DNA from: Bog-473 sp963755375
GTDB lineage: Bacteria > Actinomycetota > Acidimicrobiia > Acidimicrobiales > RAAP-2
DNA: 64,000 nt
Reading direction: 5' to 3'
Assembly (NCBI GenBank): GCA_963755375.1
Contig: CAVWKG010000016.1
Span: 992,001-1,056,000 of the forward strand
Positions 27,916-35,959 of the stretch are shown in pieces; the first letter of the stretch is position 1; every line of letters begins with the position of its first letter. The notes beneath the pieces are model-generated. The model saw nothing but the letters and a program-made list of their open reading frames with translations. It was not told the DNA's origin and made no database searches. Position numbers and translations under genes: made by a program.

Positions 27916-29094
27916 TCAGAAGAGTGGAGGCGTGTTCATTGCGTCGGCGGCTGACGCCGGCCGTTCCAAACCAAGGTGGGTCCAGGCGCGCTGCGTCGCC
28001 ACCCGGCCCCGCGCCGTGCGCTGGATCAGCCCGCTCTGAAGCAAGAACGGCTCGTACGCATCCTCGATCGTGTCCGGCTCCTCGCCCACGCACTGCGCCA
28101 GGGTGGTCAGGCCCACCGGCTGACCGCCGAAGCGGCCGCACAGCGTGCCGAGGATGGCCCGGTCAACCTTGTCCAGTCCCAGCTCGTCCACCCCGAAGAG
28201 CTCGAGACCGTCGCTGGCGGTGGCGCCGTCGATGTAGCCCTCACCGCGCACCTCTGCGAAGTCCCGCACCCGGCGCAGCAACCGGTTGGCCACCCGCGGC
28301 GTGCCGCGGGACCGCTCCGAGATCCTGATGGCGCCGTCGGCGTCGATCCGGACCTTCAGGATGCGAGCCGACCGCTCCACGATGGCACGCAGGTCAGCCG
28401 GGTCGTAGAGGTCCAGCCGCCCCACGAAGCCGAAGCGGTCCCGAAGAGGGCCGGCAACAAGGCCGGTCCGGGTAGTGGCACCGACCAGGGTGAAGTTCGG
28501 GAGCTCCAGGCGAATGGAGCGGGCGGTCGGGCCCTTGCCGATCAGGATGTCGAGGCGGCCGTCCTCCATGGCCGAGTACAGCATCTCCTCGACGGATCGG
28601 TGCAGACGGTGGATCTCGTCGATGAAGAGCACATCGCCGTCCTGCAGGTCCGTGAGCAGCGCGGCGAGATCGCCGGCCCGGGTCAGGACGGGGCCGGCGG
28701 TGATGCGGAACCCGGCCCCCATCTCTGTGGCGACGATTCCGGCCAGGGACGTCTTGCCCAGTCCGGGTGGACCAGCGAAGAGGATGTGGTCGACGGTCTG
28801 GCCCCGCTGACGGGCCGCCTGGAGCACGATCCCCAGATGCTCGACCAGCTGCGGCTGCCCGAGGAACTCGGCCAGCGACCGGGGCCGGAGCCCCACCTCC
28901 TCGAGCTCCTCGGCGCCGTTCGACGCCACCGGATCGATGACACGCTGGTCCTGCCCGGCGATGGCACCGGCGGCACCAGTTGCGCCAGCTGGACCGGCCG
29001 CTACACCCGCTGCACCATCTACATCGGCCCCATCAGGCACGGGCTCCGACTCCGAGTCCACAGCCAGAACCTCCCGGCGGGCGCGCGGGCTCAC
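27916..29094 (-). CDS. ruvB: Holliday junction branch migration helicase RuvB
   Basis: The AAA+ motor drives branch migration with RuvA. Walker A is at 108-115 (GPPGLGKT), Walker B is VLFIDEIHRL, then GATTRTGLVAGPLRDRFG with the arginine finger region, RSRGTPRVANRLLRRVRDFA and the C-terminal winged helix (GGQPVGLTTLAQCVGEEPDTIEDAYEP). The GTG at 29094 is 4 bp after the ruvA stop. This gives 392 residues, about 50 more than usual; the extra N-terminal part is Ala/Gly-rich and acidic and looks disordered. Confidence 0.95.
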   Translation of the reverse strand: MSPRARREVLAVDSESEPVPDGADVDGAAGVAAGPAGATGAAGAIAGQDQRVIDPVASNGAEELEEVGLRPRSLAEFLGQPQLVEHLGIVLQAARQRGQTVDHILFAGPPGLGKTSLAGIVATEMGAGFRITAGPVLTRAGDLAALLTDLQDGDVLFIDEIHRLHRSVEEMLYSAMEDGRLDILIGKGPTARSIRLELPNFTLVGATTRTGLVAGPLRDRFGFVGRLDLYDPADLRAIVERSARILKVRIDADGAIRISERSRGTPRVANRLLRRVRDFAEVRGEGYIDGATASDGLELFGVDELGLDKVDRAILGTLCGRFGGQPVGLTTLAQCVGEEPDTIEDAYEPFLLQSGLIQRTARGRVATQRAWTHLGLERPASAADAMNTPPLF

Positions 29095-29098
29095 CCGC

Positions 29099-29713
29099 TC
29101 ACCGCGAGGCCAGCTCGCGCAGGGCGAGGCGGAGCATCTCTTCCACCCCGACATCGTCGCGTAGGCCGTCGAGCGCACCGCGGATCTCCTCGGGGGCGTA
29201 CCCGAGCTCGCTGAGTGCCGCCCGCGCCTCGGCCCGGGAGGTCCGGTCACCCGCCGACACCACCGACGCCGCCGCACCGCCGCCGGACAGCGACAGGTCG
29301 GGCAGGTCCAGCCGGCTCTTCAATTCAATCAGCAGCCGGGCCGCCGTCTTGCGCCCCACACCCGGCACCGTGCACAGGGTGTCGAGATCCTCCTCGAGCA
29401 CCGCCGTGGACAACGCCGCCGGCGACAGCGCCGCCATGATGGAGAGGGCAAGCGCAGGACCGACCCCGTGCGAGCCCAGCAGCACCTCGAAGCACCGCCG
29501 CTCGTCATCGTGCACGAACCCGTACAGCACGATCGCGTCCTCGCGCACATGGGTGTGCACGTACAGCGTCGCCTCGGCCCCGCTCCCCGCCGTGACCAGC
29601 ACCGCCGCCGTGGCGGGGGTGACGGCGACCCGGTAGCCCACGCCACCGACGTCGATGATCACCTCGCCCTCACCGGTCCGTACCACCACCGCTCCACGAA
29701 GCAGTCCGATCAC
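29099..29713 (-). CDS. ruvA: Holliday junction DNA-binding protein RuvA
   Basis: The 204-residue protein begins MIGLLRGAVVV, the RuvA OB-fold start, followed by YVHTHVREDAIVLYGF. Two helix-hairpin-helix motifs come next (LLGSHGVGPALALSIM and LCTVPGVGRKTAARLLIEL), and domain III at the C-terminus that contacts RuvB. RuvA tetramers hold the four-way junction. The GTG start overlaps the ruvC stop as GTGA. Confidence 0.95.
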   Translation of the reverse strand: MIGLLRGAVVVRTGEGEVIIDVGGVGYRVAVTPATAAVLVTAGSGAEATLYVHTHVREDAIVLYGFVHDDERRCFEVLLGSHGVGPALALSIMAALSPAALSTAVLEEDLDTLCTVPGVGRKTAARLLIELKSRLDLPDLSLSGGGAAASVVSAGDRTSRAEARAALSELGYAPEEIRGALDGLRDDVGVEEMLRLALRELASR

Positions 29714-30252
29714 CCTGTTTCCTCCTTCAGAAGTCCGGTTCCCTCCTTGACGAGTGCGGCACGCATGGCCCGGCGCAACGGCACGGTGGTCAGGTGGCAG
29801 ACCGCCAGGGCGAGCGCGTCGGCCACGTCGGGCGGCCCCTCGACCGCCGGCAAGCCGAGCACATGGGCCACCATGCGCTGCACCTGCTCCTTGGTGGCCC
29901 CCCCGTAGCCCACCAGGCTGAGCTTCACCTCGTTGGCGGTGTACTGGTCGATCTCGCAGCCGCCCTCGGCGGCGACGAGGAGCGCCAGCCCGCTGGCCTG
30001 GCCGACCGACATCGCCGTCTTGACATTGACCTGGAAGAAGACCCGCTCGACCACCACCGCCTGCGGCCGCAGCTCCCGTACTAGCGCCCGCAGCTCCGTG
30101 TGCAGGATCAGCAGGCGCTCGGCCAGGGGCGCGGCGGGATCGGTCTCGATCACCCCGGCTGCATGGGCCCGCAGCGCCGCGGTGCCCTCGGCCCGGGCCA
30201 CCAGCCCGTAGCCGCAGCGTGAGAGCCCGGGGTCGATGCCCAATACGAACAT
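29710..30252 (-). CDS. ruvC: Holliday junction resolvase RuvC
   Basis: The 180-residue RNase H-fold endonuclease has the four acidic residues expected: Asp7 (GIDPG), Glu69 (VVVERVFF), and Asp142/Asp145 (PPDVADALALAVCH). It cuts the junction held by RuvAB. The order ruvC-ruvA-ruvB is the usual operon order and the genes are coupled. The ATG at 30252 is the only sensible start. Confidence 0.95.
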   Translation of the reverse strand: MFVLGIDPGLSRCGYGLVARAEGTAALRAHAAGVIETDPAAPLAERLLILHTELRALVRELRPQAVVVERVFFQVNVKTAMSVGQASGLALLVAAEGGCEIDQYTANEVKLSLVGYGGATKEQVQRMVAHVLGLPAVEGPPDVADALALAVCHLTTVPLRRAMRAALVKEGTGLLKEETG

Positions 30253-30324
30253 GCGTTCGCAGGATAGCCGGGGACGCTGCGCAGGGGGCGGATCTGGGTG
30301 AGGGGGGCGCCGGCCTCCCCGGGC

Positions 30325-31074
30325 TCAGCCTTCGAAGGCGGCCAGGACCTCGTCGGAGATGTCGGCGTTGGAGTGGACGGCCTGCACGTCATCGTGGTCG
30401 TCGATCGCTTCGAGGAGGCGGAGGACCTTCTTGGCCTCAGCCTCGTCGGGGACGGCGACCAGGGTCGTGGGCTCGAGGCTGAGGTCGACGGACTCGGGCG
30501 TGATGCCGGCGTCGTCGAGAGCCTGGCGCACCGACTCGAGGTCGGCCGGCGCGCTGGTGACGACCCAGGCGGCGCCGTTGCTGCTCATGTCCTCGGCGCC
30601 GCCCTCCATGGCGATCTCCATGACCTTGTCCTCGTCGCTGTCGAGGCCCACGGTCACGATGCCCTTGCGCTCGAACTGCCAGCCGACGGCGCCGGGCTCG
30701 GCCATGTTGCCGCCGTTGCGGCTGAAGACGTTGCGCATCTCGGCGCCGGTGCGGTTGCGGTTGTCGCTGAGGACCTCGACCATGATGGCCACGCCACCAG
30801 GGCCGTAGCCCTCGTAGTTGATGGCCTCGTAGCGCACGCCCTCGAGGTCGCCGGTCCCGCGCTTGATCGCCTTCTCGATGGTGTCGAGAGGGACGCTCGC
30901 CGCCCGTGCCTTCTGGTACGCCGTCCGGAGGGTGGCATTGGCCTCGAGGTCCCCTCCCCCGTCCCGTGCGGCGACCTCGACGAGGCGGATGCACTTGGCG
31001 AAGATCTTGGCGCGGGCCTTGTCCTGGGCGCCCTTGCGATACTTGGTGGTCGCCCACTTCGAGTGACCCGACAT
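30325..31074 (-). CDS. yebC: YebC/PmpR-family protein
   Basis: The 249-residue cytoplasmic protein starts MSGHSKWATTKYRKGAQDKARAK and contains YEGYGPGGVAIMVEVLSDNRNRT, both strongly conserved in the family. Homologues have been described as transcription regulators and, more recently, as ribosome-linked factors that ease translation of proline-rich stretches. It lies just upstream of ruvC as in many bacteria, 72 bp apart. It marks the edge of the conserved block; the genes beyond it are accessory. Confidence 0.94.
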   Translation of the reverse strand: MSGHSKWATTKYRKGAQDKARAKIFAKCIRLVEVAARDGGGDLEANATLRTAYQKARAASVPLDTIEKAIKRGTGDLEGVRYEAINYEGYGPGGVAIMVEVLSDNRNRTGAEMRNVFSRNGGNMAEPGAVGWQFERKGIVTVGLDSDEDKVMEIAMEGGAEDMSSNGAAWVVTSAPADLESVRQALDDAGITPESVDLSLEPTTLVAVPDEAEAKKVLRLLEAIDDHDDVQAVHSNADISDEVLAAFEG

Positions 31075-31188
31075 GTTCCCTCGTTCCTCCCTGGCCTCGA
31101 TGCCCCGTTCTTGCCCAGCTCCGGGTGGTCCGGTGGCCGGTGGCGCCGGGCAAGTGGGAAGAACGATTGTATCGAGGCTGGTCCGGGT

Positions 31189-31746
31189 TCAGCCCGGGAC
31201 GAGGGTGACGGGGACGGAGACGGCCTGGTCGACCGCCAGGCGGTAGGTCCCCGGCGGGGCGTGTTGGACCGTGGCGGGCGATTCGCCGGACCCGATGGCT
31301 TCGCTCTGGTTCCAGAAACCCGTGGTGGTGGCGGTGCTGTGCGGCCCCAGGCGCAGACCCACCTCGTCGGGGCAGTTGTACGCCACGGGACCGGGGTACA
31401 CGTTGACGCCGAGGGCATTGCTGATGACCAGAGAGAGGATCCCGCAGGGTCCGACCGTCAGCGATCGCCGTGCCTGGGGGACGTGCTGGGCCAGCGCGGC
31501 GCCGCACGTCGTGCCCCCCGTGTTGCGGAGTCGGACCGTGTAGGGCACCGGCTCGGCGGGCGTGAAGGCGCGGCCGGCCACGGTCACGCTGAGGAGGATG
31601 CGTTGCGCGTTGCAGTTCCCGAAGGCGACGTGGGCGGAGCGGCTGAGGATCGGGGTGGCGCCGCCGGCCGACGTGGGCGCGGATGCGGGCGCGGCGGACA
31701 GCAGGGTGGCGGTACCCACTGCGATGGCGGTGAGGACGGCCCTCAT
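31189..31746 (-). CDS. secreted protein of unknown function
   Basis: A 185-residue protein with a clear signal peptide (MRAVLTAIAVGTATLLSAAP, cleavage likely near ASA). The mature part has four Cys (FGNCNAQ, TTCGAAL, GPCGIL, YNCPDEV), so two disulfides are possible, and a pattern of beta strands with VPYTVRLRNTGGT, reminiscent of small Ig-like secreted domains. I do not recognise a family. It stands alone between yebC and the hydrolase fragment. Confidence 0.65.
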   Translation of the reverse strand: MRAVLTAIAVGTATLLSAAPASAPTSAGGATPILSRSAHVAFGNCNAQRILLSVTVAGRAFTPAEPVPYTVRLRNTGGTTCGAALAQHVPQARRSLTVGPCGILSLVISNALGVNVYPGPVAYNCPDEVGLRLGPHSTATTTGFWNQSEAIGSGESPATVQHAPPGTYRLAVDQAVSVPVTLVPG

Positions 31747-31763
31747 ACATCTAGAGACGCTAG

Positions 31764-32027
31764 GAGGGCCGGTCGGGTTCGACGTGGTCGGTCAGCCGGG
31801 GTCGGGCGCCGACGACCGTGATGCTGGGCGGCGGCGCATACGCCCTGACGCTGCCCGAGCAAGCGGATCAGAACGTGGCCACCGTTCCACGGGCGCGCCT
31901 GGTCGCCCTGCTGAACAGGGGGCACATGTTTCTGCTCGAGGACCCTCACGCGGTGATCGACGAGATCGTGCGCGCCGTCGAGGGCCCGGTTGGGGGGTGG
32001 GCCGGGTGGGCCGGGTGGGCCGGGTAG
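31764..32027 (+). pseudogene. C-terminal fragment of an alpha/beta hydrolase
   Basis: The frame reads PTTVMLGGGAYALTLPEQ, then VPRARLVALLNRGHMFLLED and PHAVIDEIVRAVEG. That is the pattern of the last strand-helix units of an alpha/beta hydrolase: the 'TLVLGG' strand, 'P.ARLV.L...GHM.LLE.P' with the catalytic His, and the last helix. The nucleophile region is missing and the acid position is not Asp. An ATG at 31818 is possible but would encode only 69 residues. The end is overrun by a 9-bp repeat. Most likely a decayed remnant. Confidence 0.5.
31997..32023. repeat. three copies of a 9-bp repeat
   Basis: GTGGGCCGG is repeated three times head to tail at the end of the hydrolase fragment, giving Trp-Ala-Gly repeats in that frame. 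It is a simple slippage repeat. Confidence 0.85.
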
Positions 32028-32049
32028 GGCCAGGGGTCGACGCCGGAGC

Positions 32050-33294
32050 TCATTTCCGCGGCGGACGCCAGGTCGGCGAGGGCGAGGACACGAACGCCCT
32101 TCCCTGTGGACTGACGAAGCGAACATCGCCCTGAGCGTTCCCGTCCATCTTCCATCCGAGCTCGTGCACCCGGCTGTGGTGGGCCACGCAGAGGGTGAGG
32201 AGATTCGACATGACCGTCCGCCCCTGCTTGGAGGCCCACACGATGTGGTGGACGTCGGTCACGTTCCGACAGCCACAGCCGGGGAAACGGCACCCGTTGT
32301 CCCGGCGCCGGATCTCGATCCGCTGGGCATCGCTGGGGTCGCGCTGCAGCTGCTTCTGGTCGAGGCTGGTGCCGTCGGGCGCGTCGAACGACAGCGTGAT
32401 GTCGGCGTTGCAGGCCAGACGCCGTGCGACCTCGGCCGAGACCGGGCCGACGCCTTGTATGGAGGCGTGGCCGTACCCCTCTCCGTAGAGGAGGCGCTCG
32501 AGGTCGGTGTGCACGATCATTGTCGTCTGGCCGCCGCCGTGGACGGGCGCCGGGCCGTTGCCGCCTAGCCGACTGGCCCGCTTGCGGCGCCCCTGCTCCA
32601 CGCAGATATCGAGGAGGGCGTCGGCGCAGCGGCTCTCGAAGCGCACGTAGTCCGGGTCGTTCGCACTCGGATGGTCGTCGCGGCGGGCCCGCCCGAGCAC
32701 CGCGGACTTCACCAGGGCGTACGCGTCACCCGTGAGCTGTGCCCAGAGCAAGCGGCGCTCGTCGTCGAAGCGGACGTAGCGGCGCTGGAAGTGCTTCGCC
32801 GCATCGGCGTCCGTCGCCCCCTTGACCTCGGCTACCAGTTGCCGGGCCTGCTTCGGCGTCCAATGCTCCGACGCCTGGGCCAGGTCAGCGTCGGTCTCGG
32901 GCGTGGCCACCGCGGCCAGGGGGGCGAAGACATCGAGCGTGAGGCGACCGTCGGCCAGGGCACCCGAGAGTCCCGGGAGGTCCTTCACCTTCGCCGCGGA
33001 CTCGACCAGGGTGCGGGCGCGGGCGCGACTGACGTGACAGTTCGCGACCAGCCAATCGCGCATGGACAACGAACCGTCCCCGCGCCAGGCCTCCGTACGA
33101 TCGAACTCCGCGATGTCACGGAGCATGGCGCCCTCGTGCTCGGAGATGACGCGCTGGTGCGCGCCGATGCTCTGCGCGAGCTCGTTCGAGCGCGGGTCGC
33201 CGCCGTAGTCCCGGCAGAGAGGCCGGGACTCGCCGGTACGAGCCGGCTGCGAACCTCGGGCGGCAGTTGCCATAACGACGAACGGTTGGCGCAC
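32050..33294 (-). CDS. DUF222 and HNH endonuclease-domain protein
   Basis: This 414-residue protein has the N-terminal DUF222 region (about 45-330) found in large paralogue families of actinobacteria (the mycobacterial 13E12 type). It ends in an HNH nuclease domain: RRDNGCRFPGCGCRNVTDVHHI, then Asn in MSNLLTLCVAHHSRVHE. The two Cys pairs and the His-His/Asn/His set are intact, so it may cut DNA. The families are thought to be mobile or recombination-linked but their job is unclear. The start may instead be the ATG at 33273. Confidence 0.85.
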   Translation of the reverse strand: MRQPFVVMATAARGSQPARTGESRPLCRDYGGDPRSNELAQSIGAHQRVISEHEGAMLRDIAEFDRTEAWRGDGSLSMRDWLVANCHVSRARARTLVESAAKVKDLPGLSGALADGRLTLDVFAPLAAVATPETDADLAQASEHWTPKQARQLVAEVKGATDADAAKHFQRRYVRFDDERRLLWAQLTGDAYALVKSAVLGRARRDDHPSANDPDYVRFESRCADALLDICVEQGRRKRASRLGGNGPAPVHGGGQTTMIVHTDLERLLYGEGYGHASIQGVGPVSAEVARRLACNADITLSFDAPDGTSLDQKQLQRDPSDAQRIEIRRRDNGCRFPGCGCRNVTDVHHIVWASKQGRTVMSNLLTLCVAHHSRVHELGWKMDGNAQGDVRFVSPQGRAFVSSPSPTWRPPRK

Positions 33295-33322
33295 AGGACC
33301 CGAATGTCCGCACGGTTCGGCA

Positions 33323-34030
33323 CTACGACACGGCGACAGCCGGAGTGACGGCCCGGGCGCGGTACGGCCGGCGAAGCAAGGAGGCGCTGGTGATCAGCAT
33401 GACGATCAGGAACCCGACATAGGCACCCCAGCCGATGATCAACCAGGCGTGGCCGTGATAGCTGCTGAACGTGACACCGATCCAGACCGCGATCGCGTTG
33501 AAGGCGGCGACCACGAGGGCGACCCAGCCGAGCCAGGGCATGGCCAGCTCGCCGCGCACCATGGCCCACCCGAGGGCGCCGAGGAACACCGCGGTCATCA
33601 CGGATGTGACCGAGAAGAAGATCGTGTTCAGATCGCCGAGCGCGCGCACCAGTGATGGATCGGCGAGGCCGCCCGGCTGCGCGTCCATGAACGCCAGCAG
33701 CACGGTGGGCAACGCGGCCATCGCGGTGGTGACGGCCACACCGATGCCGGACCCGAACACAATTGGCGACAGCGACTCCACGTCGCCTTCGGACCGCCGC
33801 AGGACGCGATGCAGATAGCCGACGAACCAGAGCAGCGCGCCGGCGGCGAAGAAGTCGAAGATCATGCCCGCCTGGAGTGCGGTGTGATGGTCGTGGACCC
33901 AGGCCAGCGTTTTGGCGGGACCCGCATCGACGCGCGGCTGCTGGGGATAGATGAAACCGGAGAGCACGGCCAGCAAGAAGAACGCCAGACCGCTCAACGC
34001 GCCGATGCGCTCGAACGTACGGTCATTCAT
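33323..34030 (-). CDS. six-helix membrane protein, possibly DUF4386-like
   Basis: A 235-residue hydrophobic protein with about six membrane helices, no obvious catalytic motif, and an aromatic-rich loop (GVTFSSYHGHAWLIIGWGAY). The overall look resembles DUF4386 proteins, but I am not sure. The ATG at 34030 is chosen because AAGGGG lies 5 bases upstream; the longer frame adds only six residues. It lies 68 bp after the LLM gene on the same strand. Confidence 0.7.
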   Translation of the reverse strand: MNDRTFERIGALSGLAFFLLAVLSGFIYPQQPRVDAGPAKTLAWVHDHHTALQAGMIFDFFAAGALLWFVGYLHRVLRRSEGDVESLSPIVFGSGIGVAVTTAMAALPTVLLAFMDAQPGGLADPSLVRALGDLNTIFFSVTSVMTAVFLGALGWAMVRGELAMPWLGWVALVVAAFNAIAVWIGVTFSSYHGHAWLIIGWGAYVGFLIVMLITSASLLRRPYRARAVTPAVAVS

Positions 34031-34098
34031 TCGATCCCCTTTCGTCACGAAGGACAGGGGTCAATATAGGACCGGGGCCGTGGCGTGGCTCGGTGAGC

Positions 34099-35007
34099 TC
34101 AGCGTATGACGGACGTTCCGAACCGCTCGAGGGTCTCGAGCGCGTGGGCCAGCGAATCGCCGGGCACGCCGACCCCCGACCACGTCACGCCGATCGCCGC
34201 CAGCTGCTCCGTGGCGGCCAGCTGGGCGTCGGGATCGAACGTGTCACGACCCGGATCGCCCCCGGCGTTAGAGCCGAACGACACGTCGATGCTGGCGGGA
34301 TCCCGTCCGGCCTCCTCCATGAACTGCCAGAGCTCGTCGAGCATCGGGCGGAGATCGTCCACGGACTCGAGCGGCCGTGTCTTAGCGGTGCTGGCCAGGA
34401 CTCTGGGGGCGGGAAAGGGGCTCCAGCCATCGGCGTGGCGGGCCACCCGTTGCCGCGAGATGCGGCTGTTCCCGCCGATCCAGATCGGCGGATGCGGCGC
34501 AGGCTTCGGGTTGGCCGACTGTCCTCTGGCGGTGAACGTCGTCCCCTGGTGGGCGAACTCGTCTTCGCTCCAGACCCCGCGGATCACCTCGATGGCTTCG
34601 TCGAAGAGCGCATTGCGGTGATCGAAGTCGACGCCGAGCGCCTGATACTCGCCCCGCATGTAGCCGGTGGCGACCGCGAGCGTGAAGCGTCGGTCCGAGA
34701 GCGCATCAAGGGTGGCCGCCGCCTTGGCCACCAGGAACGGGTTGCGGTAGGGCAGCACGACGATGTTGGGGATGAGGCGCATCCGGTCCGTGACGGCGGC
34801 ACAGAAGGCGAGCGCGGCGAACGGGTCGAGGGCGTCGTGGCCGCCGGCCTTCAACCACTTCTCGCTCGGGGCCGGGTGGTCGGTGAAGCCGATGCCGGAG
34901 AATCCAGCTGCTTCGGCCACGTGGCAGAACCGGGTGAGCGCGGTCTTGGTGATCAGCTCGGGGTTGTAGGGATGCGTCGTGAGCGGGTACGTCACCCAGT
35001 AGTTCAT
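34099..35007 (-). CDS. LLM-class, probably F420-dependent, oxidoreductase
   Basis: The 302-residue protein has the luciferase-like TIM barrel: AAGFSGIGFTDHPAPSEKW near the N-terminus, VLPYRNPFLVAKAAATLDALSDRRFTLAVATGY, then HPPIWIGGNSRISRQRVARHADGW. These are marks of the F420-binding LLM subgroup found mainly in actinobacteria. It would oxidise or reduce an organic substrate with a deazaflavin; the substrate is unknown. It is divergent from an SDR across 119 bp, and the two may share control. Confidence 0.85.
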   Translation of the reverse strand: MNYWVTYPLTTHPYNPELITKTALTRFCHVAEAAGFSGIGFTDHPAPSEKWLKAGGHDALDPFAALAFCAAVTDRMRLIPNIVVLPYRNPFLVAKAAATLDALSDRRFTLAVATGYMRGEYQALGVDFDHRNALFDEAIEVIRGVWSEDEFAHQGTTFTARGQSANPKPAPHPPIWIGGNSRISRQRVARHADGWSPFPAPRVLASTAKTRPLESVDDLRPMLDELWQFMEEAGRDPASIDVSFGSNAGGDPGRDTFDPDAQLAATEQLAAIGVTWSGVGVPGDSLAHALETLERFGTSVIR

Positions 35008-35126
35008 GGCGCTGACCCTAGTGTTCCGATGGCGGCGATTTCGGGGTTCGCCGATGCCCGGGCGTCTGTTCGAGGGCCGGCCCTAGGCTGCGCAGCGTCC
35101 CGTCTCCCGTTCGAAAGAGGGCACCG

Positions 35127-35912
35127 ATGCAGCTCGGACTCGAAGGCAAGGTGGCGGTCGTGACCGGCGCCAGCAGAGGCATCGGACTGGCGGCCACGCG
35201 GGCGTTGACCTCGGAGGGCGCCCATGTCGTGGCCGCGGCACGCAACAGCTCGCTCGAGCTCGACGCGCTGGTTCGTACCGGGACGGTCGAGTCGGTCGCC
35301 GTCGACCTCTCCACACCCGCCGGACCCGCCGACCTGGCCGCCGCGGCTCTCTCGCACGGCCGGATCGACATCCTGATCAACAACGTCGGTGCCGCGCGGA
35401 CCCGCCTCGGCGGCTTCCTGAGCATCACCGACGACGACTGGGCTACCTCCTTGACGCTCAACCTCATGGCGGCGGTGCGGATGAGCCGCGCCGTCCTGCC
35501 CACCATGATCGCTGCGGGCGCCGGCACCATCGTCACCACGAGCTCCGTCAACGCCTTTCTCCCCGACCCGGCGGTCCTCGACTACAGCGCGGCCAAGGCG
35601 GCCGTGGCGAACTTCTCGAAGTCCCTCTCCAAGGAAGTGGCGCAGCACAACATCCGGGTCAACACCGTGAGCCCCGGGCCCGTGTCGACGGCACTGTGGC
35701 TCGGCGACGACGGTGTCGCCCAGACCGTCGCCCGCGCGACCGGCGGGGATCCTGATGCCGTCGCGCACCAGGCCGCGGCGGATGCGGCGACCGGCCGCTT
35801 CACCACTCCCGACGAGGTGGCGGACCTCATTGTGTTCCTGGCCAGCGCACGAGCCGGCAATGTCACCGGGGCCGACTTCACCGTCGACGGAGGGCTCATC
35901 AAGACGCTTTGA
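35127..35912 (+). CDS. short-chain dehydrogenase/reductase
   Basis: The 261-residue SDR has TGASRGIG for NAD(P) binding, NNVG, the catalytic Ser in TTSSVNAF, YSAAK with the catalytic Tyr and Lys, and VNTVSPGPV. It fits the classical 'FabG-like' group. The substrate is unknown. An AAAGAGGG ribosome site lies just upstream of the ATG. It is followed 47 bp later by the DUF1275-hydrolase gene, and its own promoter lies in the shared 119-bp spacer with the LLM gene. Confidence 0.88.
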   Translation: MQLGLEGKVAVVTGASRGIGLAATRALTSEGAHVVAAARNSSLELDALVRTGTVESVAVDLSTPAGPADLAAAALSHGRIDILINNVGAARTRLGGFLSITDDDWATSLTLNLMAAVRMSRAVLPTMIAAGAGTIVTTSSVNAFLPDPAVLDYSAAKAAVANFSKSLSKEVAQHNIRVNTVSPGPVSTALWLGDDGVAQTVARATGGDPDAVAHQAAADAATGRFTTPDEVADLIVFLASARAGNVTGADFTVDGGLIKTL

Positions 35913-35959
35913 TCTGGGTGCACGATCCCGCAACCACCGACCCGAGAGGAGCCTGACCC

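Noticed and set aside
31818..32027. functional 69-residue protein
   Set aside because: It is the tail of an alpha/beta hydrolase without nucleophile or acid and ends in a slippage repeat; better read as a remnant.
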